Below, piece after piece: positions 1-6,743 of a DNA stretch of 17,014 nucleotides. The translations under genes and the position numbers were made by a program. Source of the stretch: Pseudomonadota bacterium (lineage in GTDB: Bacteria > Pseudomonadota > Alphaproteobacteria > Rhizobiales > Devosiaceae); assembly GCA_023431205.1 (NCBI GenBank), contig JAEYXQ010000118.1:1-17014 (forward strand), in the 5' to 3' direction. The first letter of the stretch is position 1; every line of letters begins with the position of its first letter. A model generated the notes under the pieces. It saw nothing but the letters and a program-made list of their open reading frames with translations, had not been told where the DNA came from and ran no database searches.

Positions 1-45
1 CAAACGCGCATTCTTATGGACGTTCATTCGGGGACCTCGCTGATC

Positions 46-69
46 GCTGGTTGGCTTCGCAACCCCAGC
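46..69. repeat. Imperfect hairpin near left edge
   Basis: GCTGG (46-50) pairs with CCAGC (65-69), and TTG (51-53) pairs with CAA (60-62) across a two-base bulge, closing a GCTTCG loop. The rest of 1-110 shows no gene. The hairpin could be the end of a transcript coming from either side; no T-tract follows it, so I do not call it a terminator. Confidence 0.25.
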
Positions 70-110
70 TTCTCACCGCGCCCCCGAGTGAACAACCTTC
101 ATAGCTTCGA

Positions 111-212
111 CACCTAGCCTCCCCCGCAAGCGGGGGAGGGACCGCTCAGCGAGTGGGGCACCATCCAGTGCAAAGCGCCCTCCCCTTCAGGGGGAGGGGC
201 GGGTGGGTGTGC
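111..212. repeat. Composite pair of GC-rich extragenic palindromes (copy 1)
   Basis: Two hairpins about 38 bases apart. The left one (118-139) has arms CCTCCCCCGC / GCGGGGGAGG. The right one (178-200) has arms CCTCCCC / GGGGAGG around a TTCA loop. Flanking tails (CACCTAG on the left, CGGGTGGGTG on the right) make the two halves inverted relatives of each other. The same pair, in opposite orientation, occurs at 16600-16714. It lies just past the stop codon of the leftward ABC transporter gene, so it may also end or stabilise that transcript. The layout resembles the BIME/REP class of extragenic elements; the assignment to that class is by architecture only. Confidence 0.6.
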
Positions 213-232
213 CCTGCCCCCACCCTTTACGT

Positions 233-2029
233 TTACGCCACCAGTCCCTTGGTGAGCTCCAGCGCCTGGCGTTCGAACAGGCGCCGGTAGATGCCGCCGT
301 TGAGGCGGATCAGCTGTTCGTGGTTGCCCTCCTCGACGATGCGGCCCTTGTCGAAGACCAGCAGCCGGTCGAGTGAGCGGACCGTCGACAGCCGGTGCGC
401 GATCACCAGCGTGGTGCGCCCCTGCATCAGCCGCTCCATCGCCTCCTGGATCAGCACCTCGCTCTCGCTGTCGAGGCTCGAGGTGGCTTCGTCGAGGATC
501 AGTATCGGTGCATCCGCCAGGAAGGCCCGCGCGATGGCGACGCGCTGGCGCTCACCGCCCGACAGCTTCACCCCGCGCTCGCCCACCAGCGTCTCGTACT
601 GCTTGGGCAGGCTCAGGATGAAATCATGGGCGTTGGCCTGTTGTGCCGCTTCGATGATCTCGGCGCGGCTGGCTTCCGGGCGCGCATAGGCGATGTTCTC
701 CGCCAGCGTTCGGTGGAACAGGATCGGCTCCTGCTGGACGATGGCGATCTGGCTCCGCAGGCTCGACTGCGGCACCAGGGCGATGTCGGTGCCATCGATT
801 CGGATCTCGCCGTGCTTGACGTCATAGAGGCGCTGGATCAGCTTGACGAAGGTGGTCTTGCCCGAGCCGGAATGCCCCACCAGCCCAACTCGCTCGCCCG
901 GCCGGATCGACACCGAGAAGTCCTGGTAGAGCGGCGTCGGATGGGCGCCGTACTGGAAGGTCACCCGGTCGAACTCGATGCTGCCATCGCGGATGGTGAT
1001 CGGCTTTGCTCCGGCCTTGTCCTCGACGCCATAGGGCATCCGCTCGAGCGCGACGAGTTCCTCCATGTCGTTGACCGAGCGCTGCAGGTTGCGGATGTGC
1101 ATGCCGACCTCGCGGAGGTTGCCCTGGAGGGTAAAGAACATCGCCAGCACGAAGGTGATGTCGCCGGCGCTGGCGAGCCCCTGGCTCCACACATACAGCC
1201 CTGTGCCGAGGATGCCCGCCTGCATCCCCACCATCATGAAGCCCTGGATGGCGCCGCTCAGGTTGCCCCGGTTCCAGGTCCGGCGGGTTCGCCGGTCCCA
1301 TTTGCCCAGCACATGGTGCAGCCGGCTTTCCTCGCGCGTTTCGGCGCCAAAGGCCTTGACCACAGAGTTGCAGCTGACCGCATCGGCGAGGGCACCGCCC
1401 AGGCGGGTATCCCAGGCATTGGCGAGCGTGGCCGCCGGAGACACGAACCCCATGGAGAGCGTCACAGTCACCCCGACATAGATCAGCGAGCCCAATCCCA
1501 CCACCGCACCGATCATAGGCCAGAATGCACCAAGGATCACCGTCGCGCCGGCCAGCATGACCACCGACGGCAGCAGCGCGACCAGAAGGGTGTCGTTGAG
1601 CTGGTCCAGCGCCCACATGCCGCGGGTGATCTTGCGAACGGTGGATCCAGCGAAGCTGTTGGCGTGCCAGTCTGTCGAGAAGCGCTGCACACGCTCGAAG
1701 CCGTTGTTGGCGATGTCGGCCATCATCCGCAGGGTCAGGGAGATGATGTTCCGGAAGGTGAACCACCGCACGAAAATGGCGAAGGCCCCGAGCGCCACGA
1801 CGATGCCGAAGGCCCCGAAGGCCTCGGAAGCGGCACTGGCTCCGCCGGTGGCAATGGCATCCACAATGCGACCCGAAAACAACGGAACCGTCACCAGGGC
1901 CAGCGTGTCGAGAACGACGCAGAAGCACAGCGCTGCGAGGCGACCGGGCTGGCGTGCCCAGTGGCGAAAGGTGAAGCCGAGCACGCTACGATAGGCGTCG
2001 GCGCGGAAATCGAACTTCTTGCGAGTCAT
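233..2029 (-). CDS. ABC exporter half-transporter (fused TMD-NBD)
   Basis: A 598-residue fused membrane and ATPase protein, the usual length for a homo- or heterodimeric type IV ABC exporter in the inner membrane. The hydrophobic transmembrane domain covers roughly residues 15-310. The nucleotide-binding domain follows: Walker A GHSGSGKT at 385-392, Q-loop Gln433 (VQQEPILF), signature LSGGERQ at 489-495, Walker B ILILDEA at 509-515 with catalytic Glu514, and switch His545 (IAHRLSTV). All catalytic motifs are intact. The substrate cannot be read from sequence; relatives export lipids, peptides or drugs. No partner half-transporter or periplasmic adaptor lies nearby, so a homodimer is the simplest reading. 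The ATG start has only a weak GGA upstream. It is transcribed alone in this window. Confidence 0.93.
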   Translation of the reverse strand: MTRKKFDFRADAYRSVLGFTFRHWARQPGRLAALCFCVVLDTLALVTVPLFSGRIVDAIATGGASAASEAFGAFGIVVALGAFAIFVRWFTFRNIISLTLRMMADIANNGFERVQRFSTDWHANSFAGSTVRKITRGMWALDQLNDTLLVALLPSVVMLAGATVILGAFWPMIGAVVGLGSLIYVGVTVTLSMGFVSPAATLANAWDTRLGGALADAVSCNSVVKAFGAETREESRLHHVLGKWDRRTRRTWNRGNLSGAIQGFMMVGMQAGILGTGLYVWSQGLASAGDITFVLAMFFTLQGNLREVGMHIRNLQRSVNDMEELVALERMPYGVEDKAGAKPITIRDGSIEFDRVTFQYGAHPTPLYQDFSVSIRPGERVGLVGHSGSGKTTFVKLIQRLYDVKHGEIRIDGTDIALVPQSSLRSQIAIVQQEPILFHRTLAENIAYARPEASRAEIIEAAQQANAHDFILSLPKQYETLVGERGVKLSGGERQRVAIARAFLADAPILILDEATSSLDSESEVLIQEAMERLMQGRTTLVIAHRLSTVRSLDRLLVFDKGRIVEEGNHEQLIRLNGGIYRRLFERQALELTKGLVA

Positions 2030-2267
2030 TGCGGGTGTCCGGCGCCAGGCCGACGGCCGGTCCTTCTGATCTGATCATGGCTAGCGCAGCAGAACCAGAG
2101 GCAAAACGGCCGTGTGGCGGGTCGGCTGCTGGATAGAGTTTGGGATTGAACCGCGGGCGGCAGGCCTTGATCGGCGGGCCGCGGGGAGCAGGACGGACCT
2201 AGAGTCGCGACTTGCCCGATGGGGAAGCGAACATGGGTGCTGTCACACTGCGCCTCCCTTGCTGGAA
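2030..2267. other. Non-coding stretch upstream of the ABC transporter gene
   Basis: Together with the terminator and microprotein 3' region (to 2379) this makes a 350-base gap between the ABC gene and the small gene. It must hold the promoter of the leftward ABC gene, but I see no convincing -35/-10 pair, no palindrome and no reading frame with a Shine-Dalgarno. Open frames crossing it have unnatural composition and no start signal. Confidence 0.5.
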
Positions 2268-2312
2268 CGAAAAACGAAAGCGGCGAACGGTTTGTAGCCA
2301 AACCGTTCGCCG
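2268..2312 (-). terminator. Rho-independent terminator of the microprotein gene
   Basis: A perfect 13-base inverted repeat, CGGCGAACGGTTT (2281-2293) and AAACCGTTCGCCG (2300-2312), closes a six-base loop. Read leftward, the stem is followed by CTTTCGTTTTTCG, a T-rich tract as expected for intrinsic termination on the minus strand. It lies 67 bases past the stop codon of the leftward 35-codon gene and about 250 bases before the ABC gene start, so it separates the two transcripts. Confidence 0.75.
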
Positions 2313-2379
2313 TTGCCAATGGTCAAGATCATGCGAGGCCGTTGAGTGATGCGCTGGCGCAACACAGGCCGTGGGCGGG

Positions 2380-2487
2380 CTAGTCCGCGACGAAGAGGTC
2401 CCGGGTCGCAAACTGGGCGTAGTTGAGCGCGACGGCGAACACGGCAAGGATCGCGATCACGGCGGCAAGGATGATGGTGAGGCTCAT
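2380..2487 (-). CDS. 35-residue single-span membrane microprotein, possibly oxygen-regulated
   Basis: I do not recognise this gene. It reads ATG AGC CTC ACC through GTC GCG GAC TAG and gives 35 residues: a short start (MSLT), a continuous hydrophobic segment at about residues 5-21 (IILAAVIAILAVFAVAL), then a polar tail NYAQFATRDLFVAD. That is one membrane span, probably with a short acidic tail. It is too short for most gene finders. Evidence that it is real: a Shine-Dalgarno GGGAG (2494-2498) six bases before the ATG; a promoter with an FNR/FixK-type box and matching -10; a strong terminator downstream on the same strand; and codon use rich in third-position G/C. It is monocistronic and divergent from the M29 aminopeptidase gene. 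It is not CydX or CcoQ by eye. Small single-span proteins under FNR-type control often serve as subunits or stabilisers of respiratory complexes; applying that here is inference only. Confidence 0.72.
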   Translation of the reverse strand: MSLTIILAAVIAILAVFAVALNYAQFATRDLFVAD

Positions 2488-2493
2488 GGCAGG

Positions 2494-2555
2494 CTCCCGG
2501 TGTTGATGCCCGGTTTATGCGCCCTGCCCGATCGCGCCGCCTTGACCGAAATCAA
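2494..2555 (-). promoter_or_regulatory. Class II FNR/FixK-type promoter of the microprotein gene
   Basis: Read leftward, TTGATTTCGGTCAA (2555-2542) matches the FNR/FixK/FnrN consensus TTGAT-N4-ATCAA at 9 of 10 positions. Its centre lies between 2548 and 2549. A -10-like hexamer CATAAA occupies 2519-2514. If transcription starts at 2507, the box is centred at -41.5 and the hexamer covers -12 to -7, the exact geometry of class II FNR-activated promoters. A 20-base leader then carries the GGGAG ribosome site (2498-2494). In the rightward direction the same spacing puts no plausible -10 in front of the aminopeptidase gene. The box and spacing are seen; oxygen control is inferred. Confidence 0.6.
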
Positions 2556-2633
2556 CTCGCAATTGCGGTGGCGCGGCGCAGTTGTGGTCGATAGGCTCGC
2601 GCCTCGAATTCCAACCAAGAGGCAAGACGCCCG

Positions 2634-3878
2634 ATGACTTCTCCCATCGATCCCGACAAGCTCGACAAGCTCGGCCAGGTCGCCATCAAGGTCGGCCTGC
2701 AGCTCGCCGAAGGCCAGGACCTCATCATCACCGCGCCGATGACGGCTGCGCCGCTGGTCCGCCGCATCACCGAGCACGCCTACAAGGCCGGGGCGGGGCT
2801 GGTCACCACCATCTATTCGGACGAGGAAGCCACCCTCGCCCGCTACAAATACGCCAACGACGGGAGCTTCGACCGCTCCGCCGGCTGGCTCTATGCCGGC
2901 ATGGCCGAGGCCTTCCGCAGCAATGCGGCGCGGCTCGCCATCTCGGGCGACAACCCGATGATGCTGGCCGGCCAAGACCCCGAGAAGGTGTCGCGGGCGA
3001 TGCGCGCCAACTCCTCCGCCTACCGTCCGGCGCTGGAGCTGATCACCGGCTTCGACATCAACTGGAACATCGTCTCCTACCCCACCCCAGCCTGGGCCAA
3101 GCTGGTGTTCCCCGACGATCCCGAAGACGTTGCGGTCGGCAAGCTGGCGGATGCGATCTTCAGGGCCTCGCGCGTCGACAATGACGATCCGATCGGCGCC
3201 TGGAAGGCGCACAACGCCAACCTCAAGGCCCGCTGGAGCTGGCTCAACGGCAAGCGCTTCTCGGCGCTGAAATATTCCGGTCCCGGCACCGATCTCACCA
3301 TCGGCCTCGCCGACGGCCACCGCTGGAAGGGTGGCGCCTCGGAAGCCAAGAACGGGGTCACCTGCAACCCCAACATCCCGACCGAGGAGGTGTTCACCAC
3401 CCCGCACCGGCTGCGGGCCGAGGGCTATGTCTCGGGCACCAAGCCGCTGTCGCACAACGGCTCGCTGATCGAGGACATGCATGCGCGCTTCGAAGGCGGC
3501 CGGCTGGTCGAGTTCAAGGCATCCAGGAACCAGGACCTGTTCAACAAGGTGCTGGACACCGACGAGGGCGCCCGGCACCTCGGCGAAGTGGCGCTGGTGC
3601 CCCACTCCTCCCCGATCTCGGCCTCCGGCATCCTGTTCTACAACACGCTCTATGACGAGAACGCCAGCTGCCACATCGCCATGGGCCAGTGCTATGCCGA
3701 CTGCTTCGAGGGCGGCAAGGAACTGACCCCCGAGCAGATCTACGCCCAGGGCGGCAACAAGAGCCTCATCCACATCGACTGGATGATCGGCTCGGACAAG
3801 ATCGACATCGACGGCGTCAATGCCGATGGATCGACCGAACCGGTGATGCGCGGCGGCGAGTGGGCGAACGCGCTCTAA
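2634..3878 (+). CDS. M29-family metallo-aminopeptidase (AmpS/PepS type)
   Basis: A 414-residue protein with the size and motif order of the peptidase family M29 leucyl aminopeptidases, cytoplasmic two-metal enzymes that remove N-terminal residues from peptides. Predicted metal ligands lie in the expected order in the C-terminal half: Glu252 (NIPTEEVF), Glu318 (LGEVALVP), His347 (ASCHIAMG), His380 and Asp382 (LIHIDWMIGS). No signal peptide is seen. The start is the ATG at 2634, with a weak purine run AAGAGG about 12 bases upstream; the protein then begins MTSPIDPDKLDKLGQVAIKVG, typical of the family. It stands alone between the divergent microprotein gene and the convergent SDR gene. Its likely role is peptide turnover. 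Confidence 0.92.
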   Translation: MTSPIDPDKLDKLGQVAIKVGLQLAEGQDLIITAPMTAAPLVRRITEHAYKAGAGLVTTIYSDEEATLARYKYANDGSFDRSAGWLYAGMAEAFRSNAARLAISGDNPMMLAGQDPEKVSRAMRANSSAYRPALELITGFDINWNIVSYPTPAWAKLVFPDDPEDVAVGKLADAIFRASRVDNDDPIGAWKAHNANLKARWSWLNGKRFSALKYSGPGTDLTIGLADGHRWKGGASEAKNGVTCNPNIPTEEVFTTPHRLRAEGYVSGTKPLSHNGSLIEDMHARFEGGRLVEFKASRNQDLFNKVLDTDEGARHLGEVALVPHSSPISASGILFYNTLYDENASCHIAMGQCYADCFEGGKELTPEQIYAQGGNKSLIHIDWMIGSDKIDIDGVNADGSTEPVMRGGEWANAL

Positions 3879-3930
3879 GACGGCGAGCAGGGCTGAGGGG
3901 CGGCGTGCCCTTCAGCCTTTTCGTGCACCG

Positions 3931-4016
3931 CGTGGTGAACCTGTCGAACCAAGACGTGGCGGCCGCCGGCCCCTCATCCGCCCTTCGGGCACCTTCTCCC
4001 GCAAGGGGAGAAGGAG
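3931..4016. repeat. Extragenic palindromes between convergent genes
   Basis: Two kinds of element lie in the 169-base gap between the convergent M29 and SDR genes. At 3931-3958 is a degenerate copy (CGTGGTGAACCTGTCGAACCA and onward) of the palindrome seen well preserved at 16522-16554. At 3970-4014 is a double hairpin: GCCC TTC GGGC (3980-3990), then CCTTCTCCC (3992-4000) pairing with GGGAGAAGG (4006-4014). The latter closely resembles RIME-like intergenic repeats known from Rhizobium and relatives (recalled, not searched). Placement after both stop codons fits a bidirectional transcript end. Confidence 0.6.
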
Positions 4017-4047
4017 GGCACCGGGCCAGCGGGAATAGCCCCGGCGG

Positions 4048-4797
4048 TCAAATCATCACGCCGCCATCCACCAGCACCGGCTGTCCGGTGATGAAGCGGG
4101 ATTCGTCGGAAAGCAGCATCACCACCAGCGGGGCGATATCGTCGACGGTGGCAAGTCGCCCCATGGGCTGGCGGGCAATGAAGTCCTTCTCGGCCTGCAC
4201 CGGATCGGGCGCAGCGGCGATGCGGGCCCGCAGCGAGGGGGTGTCGACGGTGCCGGGGCAGACGCAGTTGCAGCGGATGCCGCGCGTCACATAGTCCGCC
4301 GCCATCGCCTTGGTGAAGCCGATCACCGCCGCCTTGGTGGAGCCATAGAGCAGCCGGTTGGGAAAGCCTTTGATGGAGCCGGCCATCGAGGCCATGTTGA
4401 GAATGACGCTGCCGCCATTGTGCGGCACCCGCTCCAGCAGGCCCGGCAGCAGGGCCTTGGTCACCCGATACATCGACTTGACGTTGAGGTCGAAGCTGAA
4501 ATCCCAGTCGTCCTCGCTGGTGGCGAGGATATCGCCACTATGGACGAAGCCGGCGCAGTTGAAAATGCCGTCGAACGGCGCCTGAGCGGCGGCAAAGGCG
4601 TTCACGGACTCGCTGCTGCGCACGTCGAGCACGGCGGTCTCGATCCCCGGGACCTCGTCCGGCAGCGTTGTCAGCAAGTCCGCGTTGATGTCGGTTGCGA
4701 CCACCTGGGCGCCTTCGCGCACACAGGCAATCGCGCTGGCGCGTCCCATGCCCTGACCCGCAGCCGAAATGAAGATGCGCTTGCCGGCAAGCCGCAT
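4048..4797 (-). CDS. SDR dehydrogenase, probable 2-keto-3-deoxy-L-fuconate dehydrogenase
   Basis: A 249-residue classical short-chain dehydrogenase. The dinucleotide loop reads SAAGQGMG (11-18) and Asp36 after beta-2 (VVATDIN) indicates NAD preference. NCAG is at 80-83 and Asn105 precedes the catalytic set Ser137, Tyr151, Lys155. The stretches GFVHSGDIL, DWDFSFDLNVKSMY and GIRCNCVCPGTVDTPSL match, from memory, the human BDH2/DHRS6 subgroup, whose bacterial members oxidise 2-keto-3-deoxy-L-fuconate. The neighbouring lactonase-like gene supports a sugar-acid role over 3-hydroxybutyrate oxidation. I chose the ATG at 4797-4795 because a strong GGGAAGGAG stands 10 bases upstream and the family motif starts at once; the in-frame extension to 4860 is unlike the family. 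It is divergent from the amidohydrolase gene over about 206 bases. Confidence 0.88.
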   Translation of the reverse strand: MRLAGKRIFISAAGQGMGRASAIACVREGAQVVATDINADLLTTLPDEVPGIETAVLDVRSSESVNAFAAAQAPFDGIFNCAGFVHSGDILATSEDDWDFSFDLNVKSMYRVTKALLPGLLERVPHNGGSVILNMASMAGSIKGFPNRLLYGSTKAAVIGFTKAMAADYVTRGIRCNCVCPGTVDTPSLRARIAAAPDPVQAEKDFIARQPMGRLATVDDIAPLVVMLLSDESRFITGQPVLVDGGVMI

Positions 4798-4867
4798 GGC
4801 GGTCGATCTCCTTCCCTCGCGCGGGTCGTTGCCGCGCCCCCAGACCATCGGTGAGTTCACCGGTGAT

Positions 4868-4900
4868 GTCTGCGGACATGACTAACATGTCAGTATGCAG
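4868..4900. promoter_or_regulatory. Candidate palindromic operator between SDR and amidohydrolase genes
   Basis: ACATG (4876-4880) and CATGT (4886-4890) form a perfect inverted repeat around a five-base ACTAA spacer, with weaker outer symmetry (CTGC at 4870-4873, GCAG at 4897-4900). It lies inside the divergent intergenic region, about 80 bases from the SDR start and 115 from the amidohydrolase start. That is a sensible place for a sugar-responsive repressor such as a GntR or LacI member. No regulator gene is present in the window. Confidence 0.35.
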
Positions 4901-5003
4901 CCGGGCTAGAGGGCAGGATTTGGCGACGCTCTGAAGCTCGGGAAGTTCTTTCACCCTTGAAAGACGCGGGCCGAGAGGTTTCCAATCGCCACCCGGAGGC
5001 ACG

Positions 5004-5831
5004 ATGCGCATTCTCGACACCCATCTCCACCTGATCTACCCCGACCGCTTCAGCTATCCCTGGATCGGGCCCGGCCATCCGCTCGCTCGCGAATGGAGCC
5101 ACCAGAGCTATTTCGCCGAAGCCGTGCCGCTCGGGATCGAGTCCGCGCTCCACATGGAAGTGGATGTTGCCGAGGCCGACATGGAGGCCGAGACCGCCTT
5201 CGTGCTGGAACTGCCGCGCCTGGTCGGCGCCATCGCCGCCTGCCGTCCGGAACACGAAGGCTTCGCGGCACATGTCGAGCGGCTGAGCACCGAGCCGCGG
5301 GTCCGTGGCGTACGCCGCATCCTCCACGAGTCGCCGAATGCGCTAAGCCAGACCGCGCTGTTCGCCGAGAACCTGCGGCGGCTGCCCGCCTATGACCTCA
5401 GCTTCGACCTTTGCCTGCGGGCCGACCAGTTGCGCCCGATCGGCCTGCCGCTGGTCGATGCCGCGCCCGAACTGCAGTTCATCCTCGACCATTGCGGCAA
5501 TCCCGACATTGCCGGCAACGGCCTCGATCCGTGGCGCGCCGACACCGCAGCTTTGGCGGAACGGCCCAATGTCGCGGTCAAGATTTCCGGCATTGCCACC
5601 AATGCGCGGGCCGGCTGGCACCTCGATGATCTCCGTCCCTATGTGGAGCACCTGATCGAGGTGTTCGGCTGGGACCGGGTGGTGTGGGGCTCGGACCATC
5701 CGGTGCTGACCCGCAACGGCTCGCTGACCCTCTGGGTGGAAGCGACGCGGCAGATCGTTGGCGGCGCCAGCGCCGACGAGCAGGCGCGGCTGTTCCACCG
5801 CAATGCCGAACGCCTCTATCGCCTGGGTTGA
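5004..5831 (+). CDS. Amidohydrolase-2 family lactonase (L-fuconolactonase-like, COG3618)
   Basis: A 275-residue TIM-barrel metal-dependent hydrolase of the amidohydrolase-2 family. The N-terminal metal motif is DTHLHL (Asp5, His7, His9). His163 (ILDHCGNP) and Asp231 (WGSDHP) supply the later active-site ligands. Members of this group hydrolyse sugar lactones, notably L-fucono-1,5-lactone to L-fuconate, or related lactones such as 4-sulfomuconolactone. A good Shine-Dalgarno, CGGAGG, stands six bases before the ATG at 5004. Next to a BDH2-like SDR the sugar-lactone reading is favoured, but the fuconate dehydratase and transporter expected for a full L-fucose or L-rhamnose route are not in the window, so the exact substrate is open. 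The TIM-barrel gene follows after 48 bases, probably in one operon. Confidence 0.85.
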   Translation: MRILDTHLHLIYPDRFSYPWIGPGHPLAREWSHQSYFAEAVPLGIESALHMEVDVAEADMEAETAFVLELPRLVGAIAACRPEHEGFAAHVERLSTEPRVRGVRRILHESPNALSQTALFAENLRRLPAYDLSFDLCLRADQLRPIGLPLVDAAPELQFILDHCGNPDIAGNGLDPWRADTAALAERPNVAVKISGIATNARAGWHLDDLRPYVEHLIEVFGWDRVVWGSDHPVLTRNGSLTLWVEATRQIVGGASADEQARLFHRNAERLYRLG

Positions 5832-5879
5832 AAGCCCGGCAGGGGCGTGGAAGTCTTGGCCCCACAAGGGAGACTCGCT

Positions 5880-6719
5880 ATGGCCGCCATCACCGCCGAC
5901 CGCATTGCCGTATCCACCTGGTCGCTGCACCGGCTGCTGGGGACCACCTATCCGCACGACCTCACCCGCTTCGAGGTCGGGCCGGAACACCAGACCTATG
6001 GCGAGGGTGAGGAGTCGCTGCTGGGGCTCCCGTCGGTTCTCGCCAACCACGGCTACCACCGACTCGAGATCGTCTCGTTCCACCTGCGCAGCCTCGATCC
6101 GGTCTATCTCGGCGAGTTGCGCGACCAGTTGAAGGTCGCCAATGTCCGGCTGCAGACGCTCTTGATCGATGCCGGCGACGTCACCCATCCCGAGCACGGC
6201 GCCCGCGACGAGCGCTGGATCGCCCGCTGGATCGAGATCGCCAACGAGCTTGGCGCCGAGCACGCCCGCATCGTTGCCGGATTGCAGGCGCCCACCCCGG
6301 AGGCGCTCGACCGCTCGGCTGCGGCCCTGCGGCGGCTGGCGGACGGCAATGCCGGCTCGCCGGTGCGGCTGGTGACGGAAAACTGGCATAGCCTGCTGTC
6401 CGGTCCCGAGCAGGTGCACGCCCTGCTGGATCGCCTGGATGGGCGGGTTGGACTGCTCGCCGATTACGGCAACTGGAAGGGTCCGAACAAGTACCAGGAC
6501 CTCGCCTCGATCTTCGCGCGCGCCGAGCTCTGCCACGCCAAGGCCAACTTCATCGACGGCGACCTCGACGAGGCAGACTACTCCGCCTGTGTCGCCGCAG
6601 CGGAAGGCGCCGGTTACCGCGGGCCCTATACGCTGATCTTCGACAGCGAGGTTCCGGCCGAATGGGCTGGCCTGCGCACAGAACGCGATTTTTTGTTGCG
6701 CGAGCGCGCGGCCAGCTAG
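5880..6719 (+). CDS. Xylose isomerase-like TIM-barrel protein (sugar isomerase/epimerase fold)
   Basis: A 279-residue protein of the AP endonuclease 2 / xylose-isomerase-like TIM-barrel superfamily. Candidate metal ligands follow the usual pattern at strand ends: Glu63 and His68 (LEIVSFH), Glu167 (VTENWH), Asp195 (LADYGN), His219 (LCHAKAN) and Glu257 (IFDSE). Family members isomerise or epimerise sugars, inositols or keto-acids; the substrate here is unknown. The start is the ATG at 5880, eight bases after AAGGGAG; an in-frame GTG at 5847 is rejected for lack of such a site. It sits 48 bases behind the lactonase-like gene and 24 bases before the diguanylate cyclase, so co-transcription of all three is likely. 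The protein is presumably cytoplasmic. Confidence 0.82.
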   Translation: MAAITADRIAVSTWSLHRLLGTTYPHDLTRFEVGPEHQTYGEGEESLLGLPSVLANHGYHRLEIVSFHLRSLDPVYLGELRDQLKVANVRLQTLLIDAGDVTHPEHGARDERWIARWIEIANELGAEHARIVAGLQAPTPEALDRSAAALRRLADGNAGSPVRLVTENWHSLLSGPEQVHALLDRLDGRVGLLADYGNWKGPNKYQDLASIFARAELCHAKANFIDGDLDEADYSACVAAAEGAGYRGPYTLIFDSEVPAEWAGLRTERDFLLRERAAS

Positions 6720-6743
6720 GCTGTTATTAACGTTGGGTGGCGC

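Noticed and set aside
395..2074. A 559-codon plus-strand frame opposite the ABC transporter
   Set aside because: It is antisense to an ABC protein with every motif intact and has no credible start or domain.
4798..4860. N-terminal extension of the SDR by 21 residues
   Set aside because: GGGAAGGAG lies inside that extension at the correct distance for the ATG at 4797, and the extension does not resemble an SDR start.
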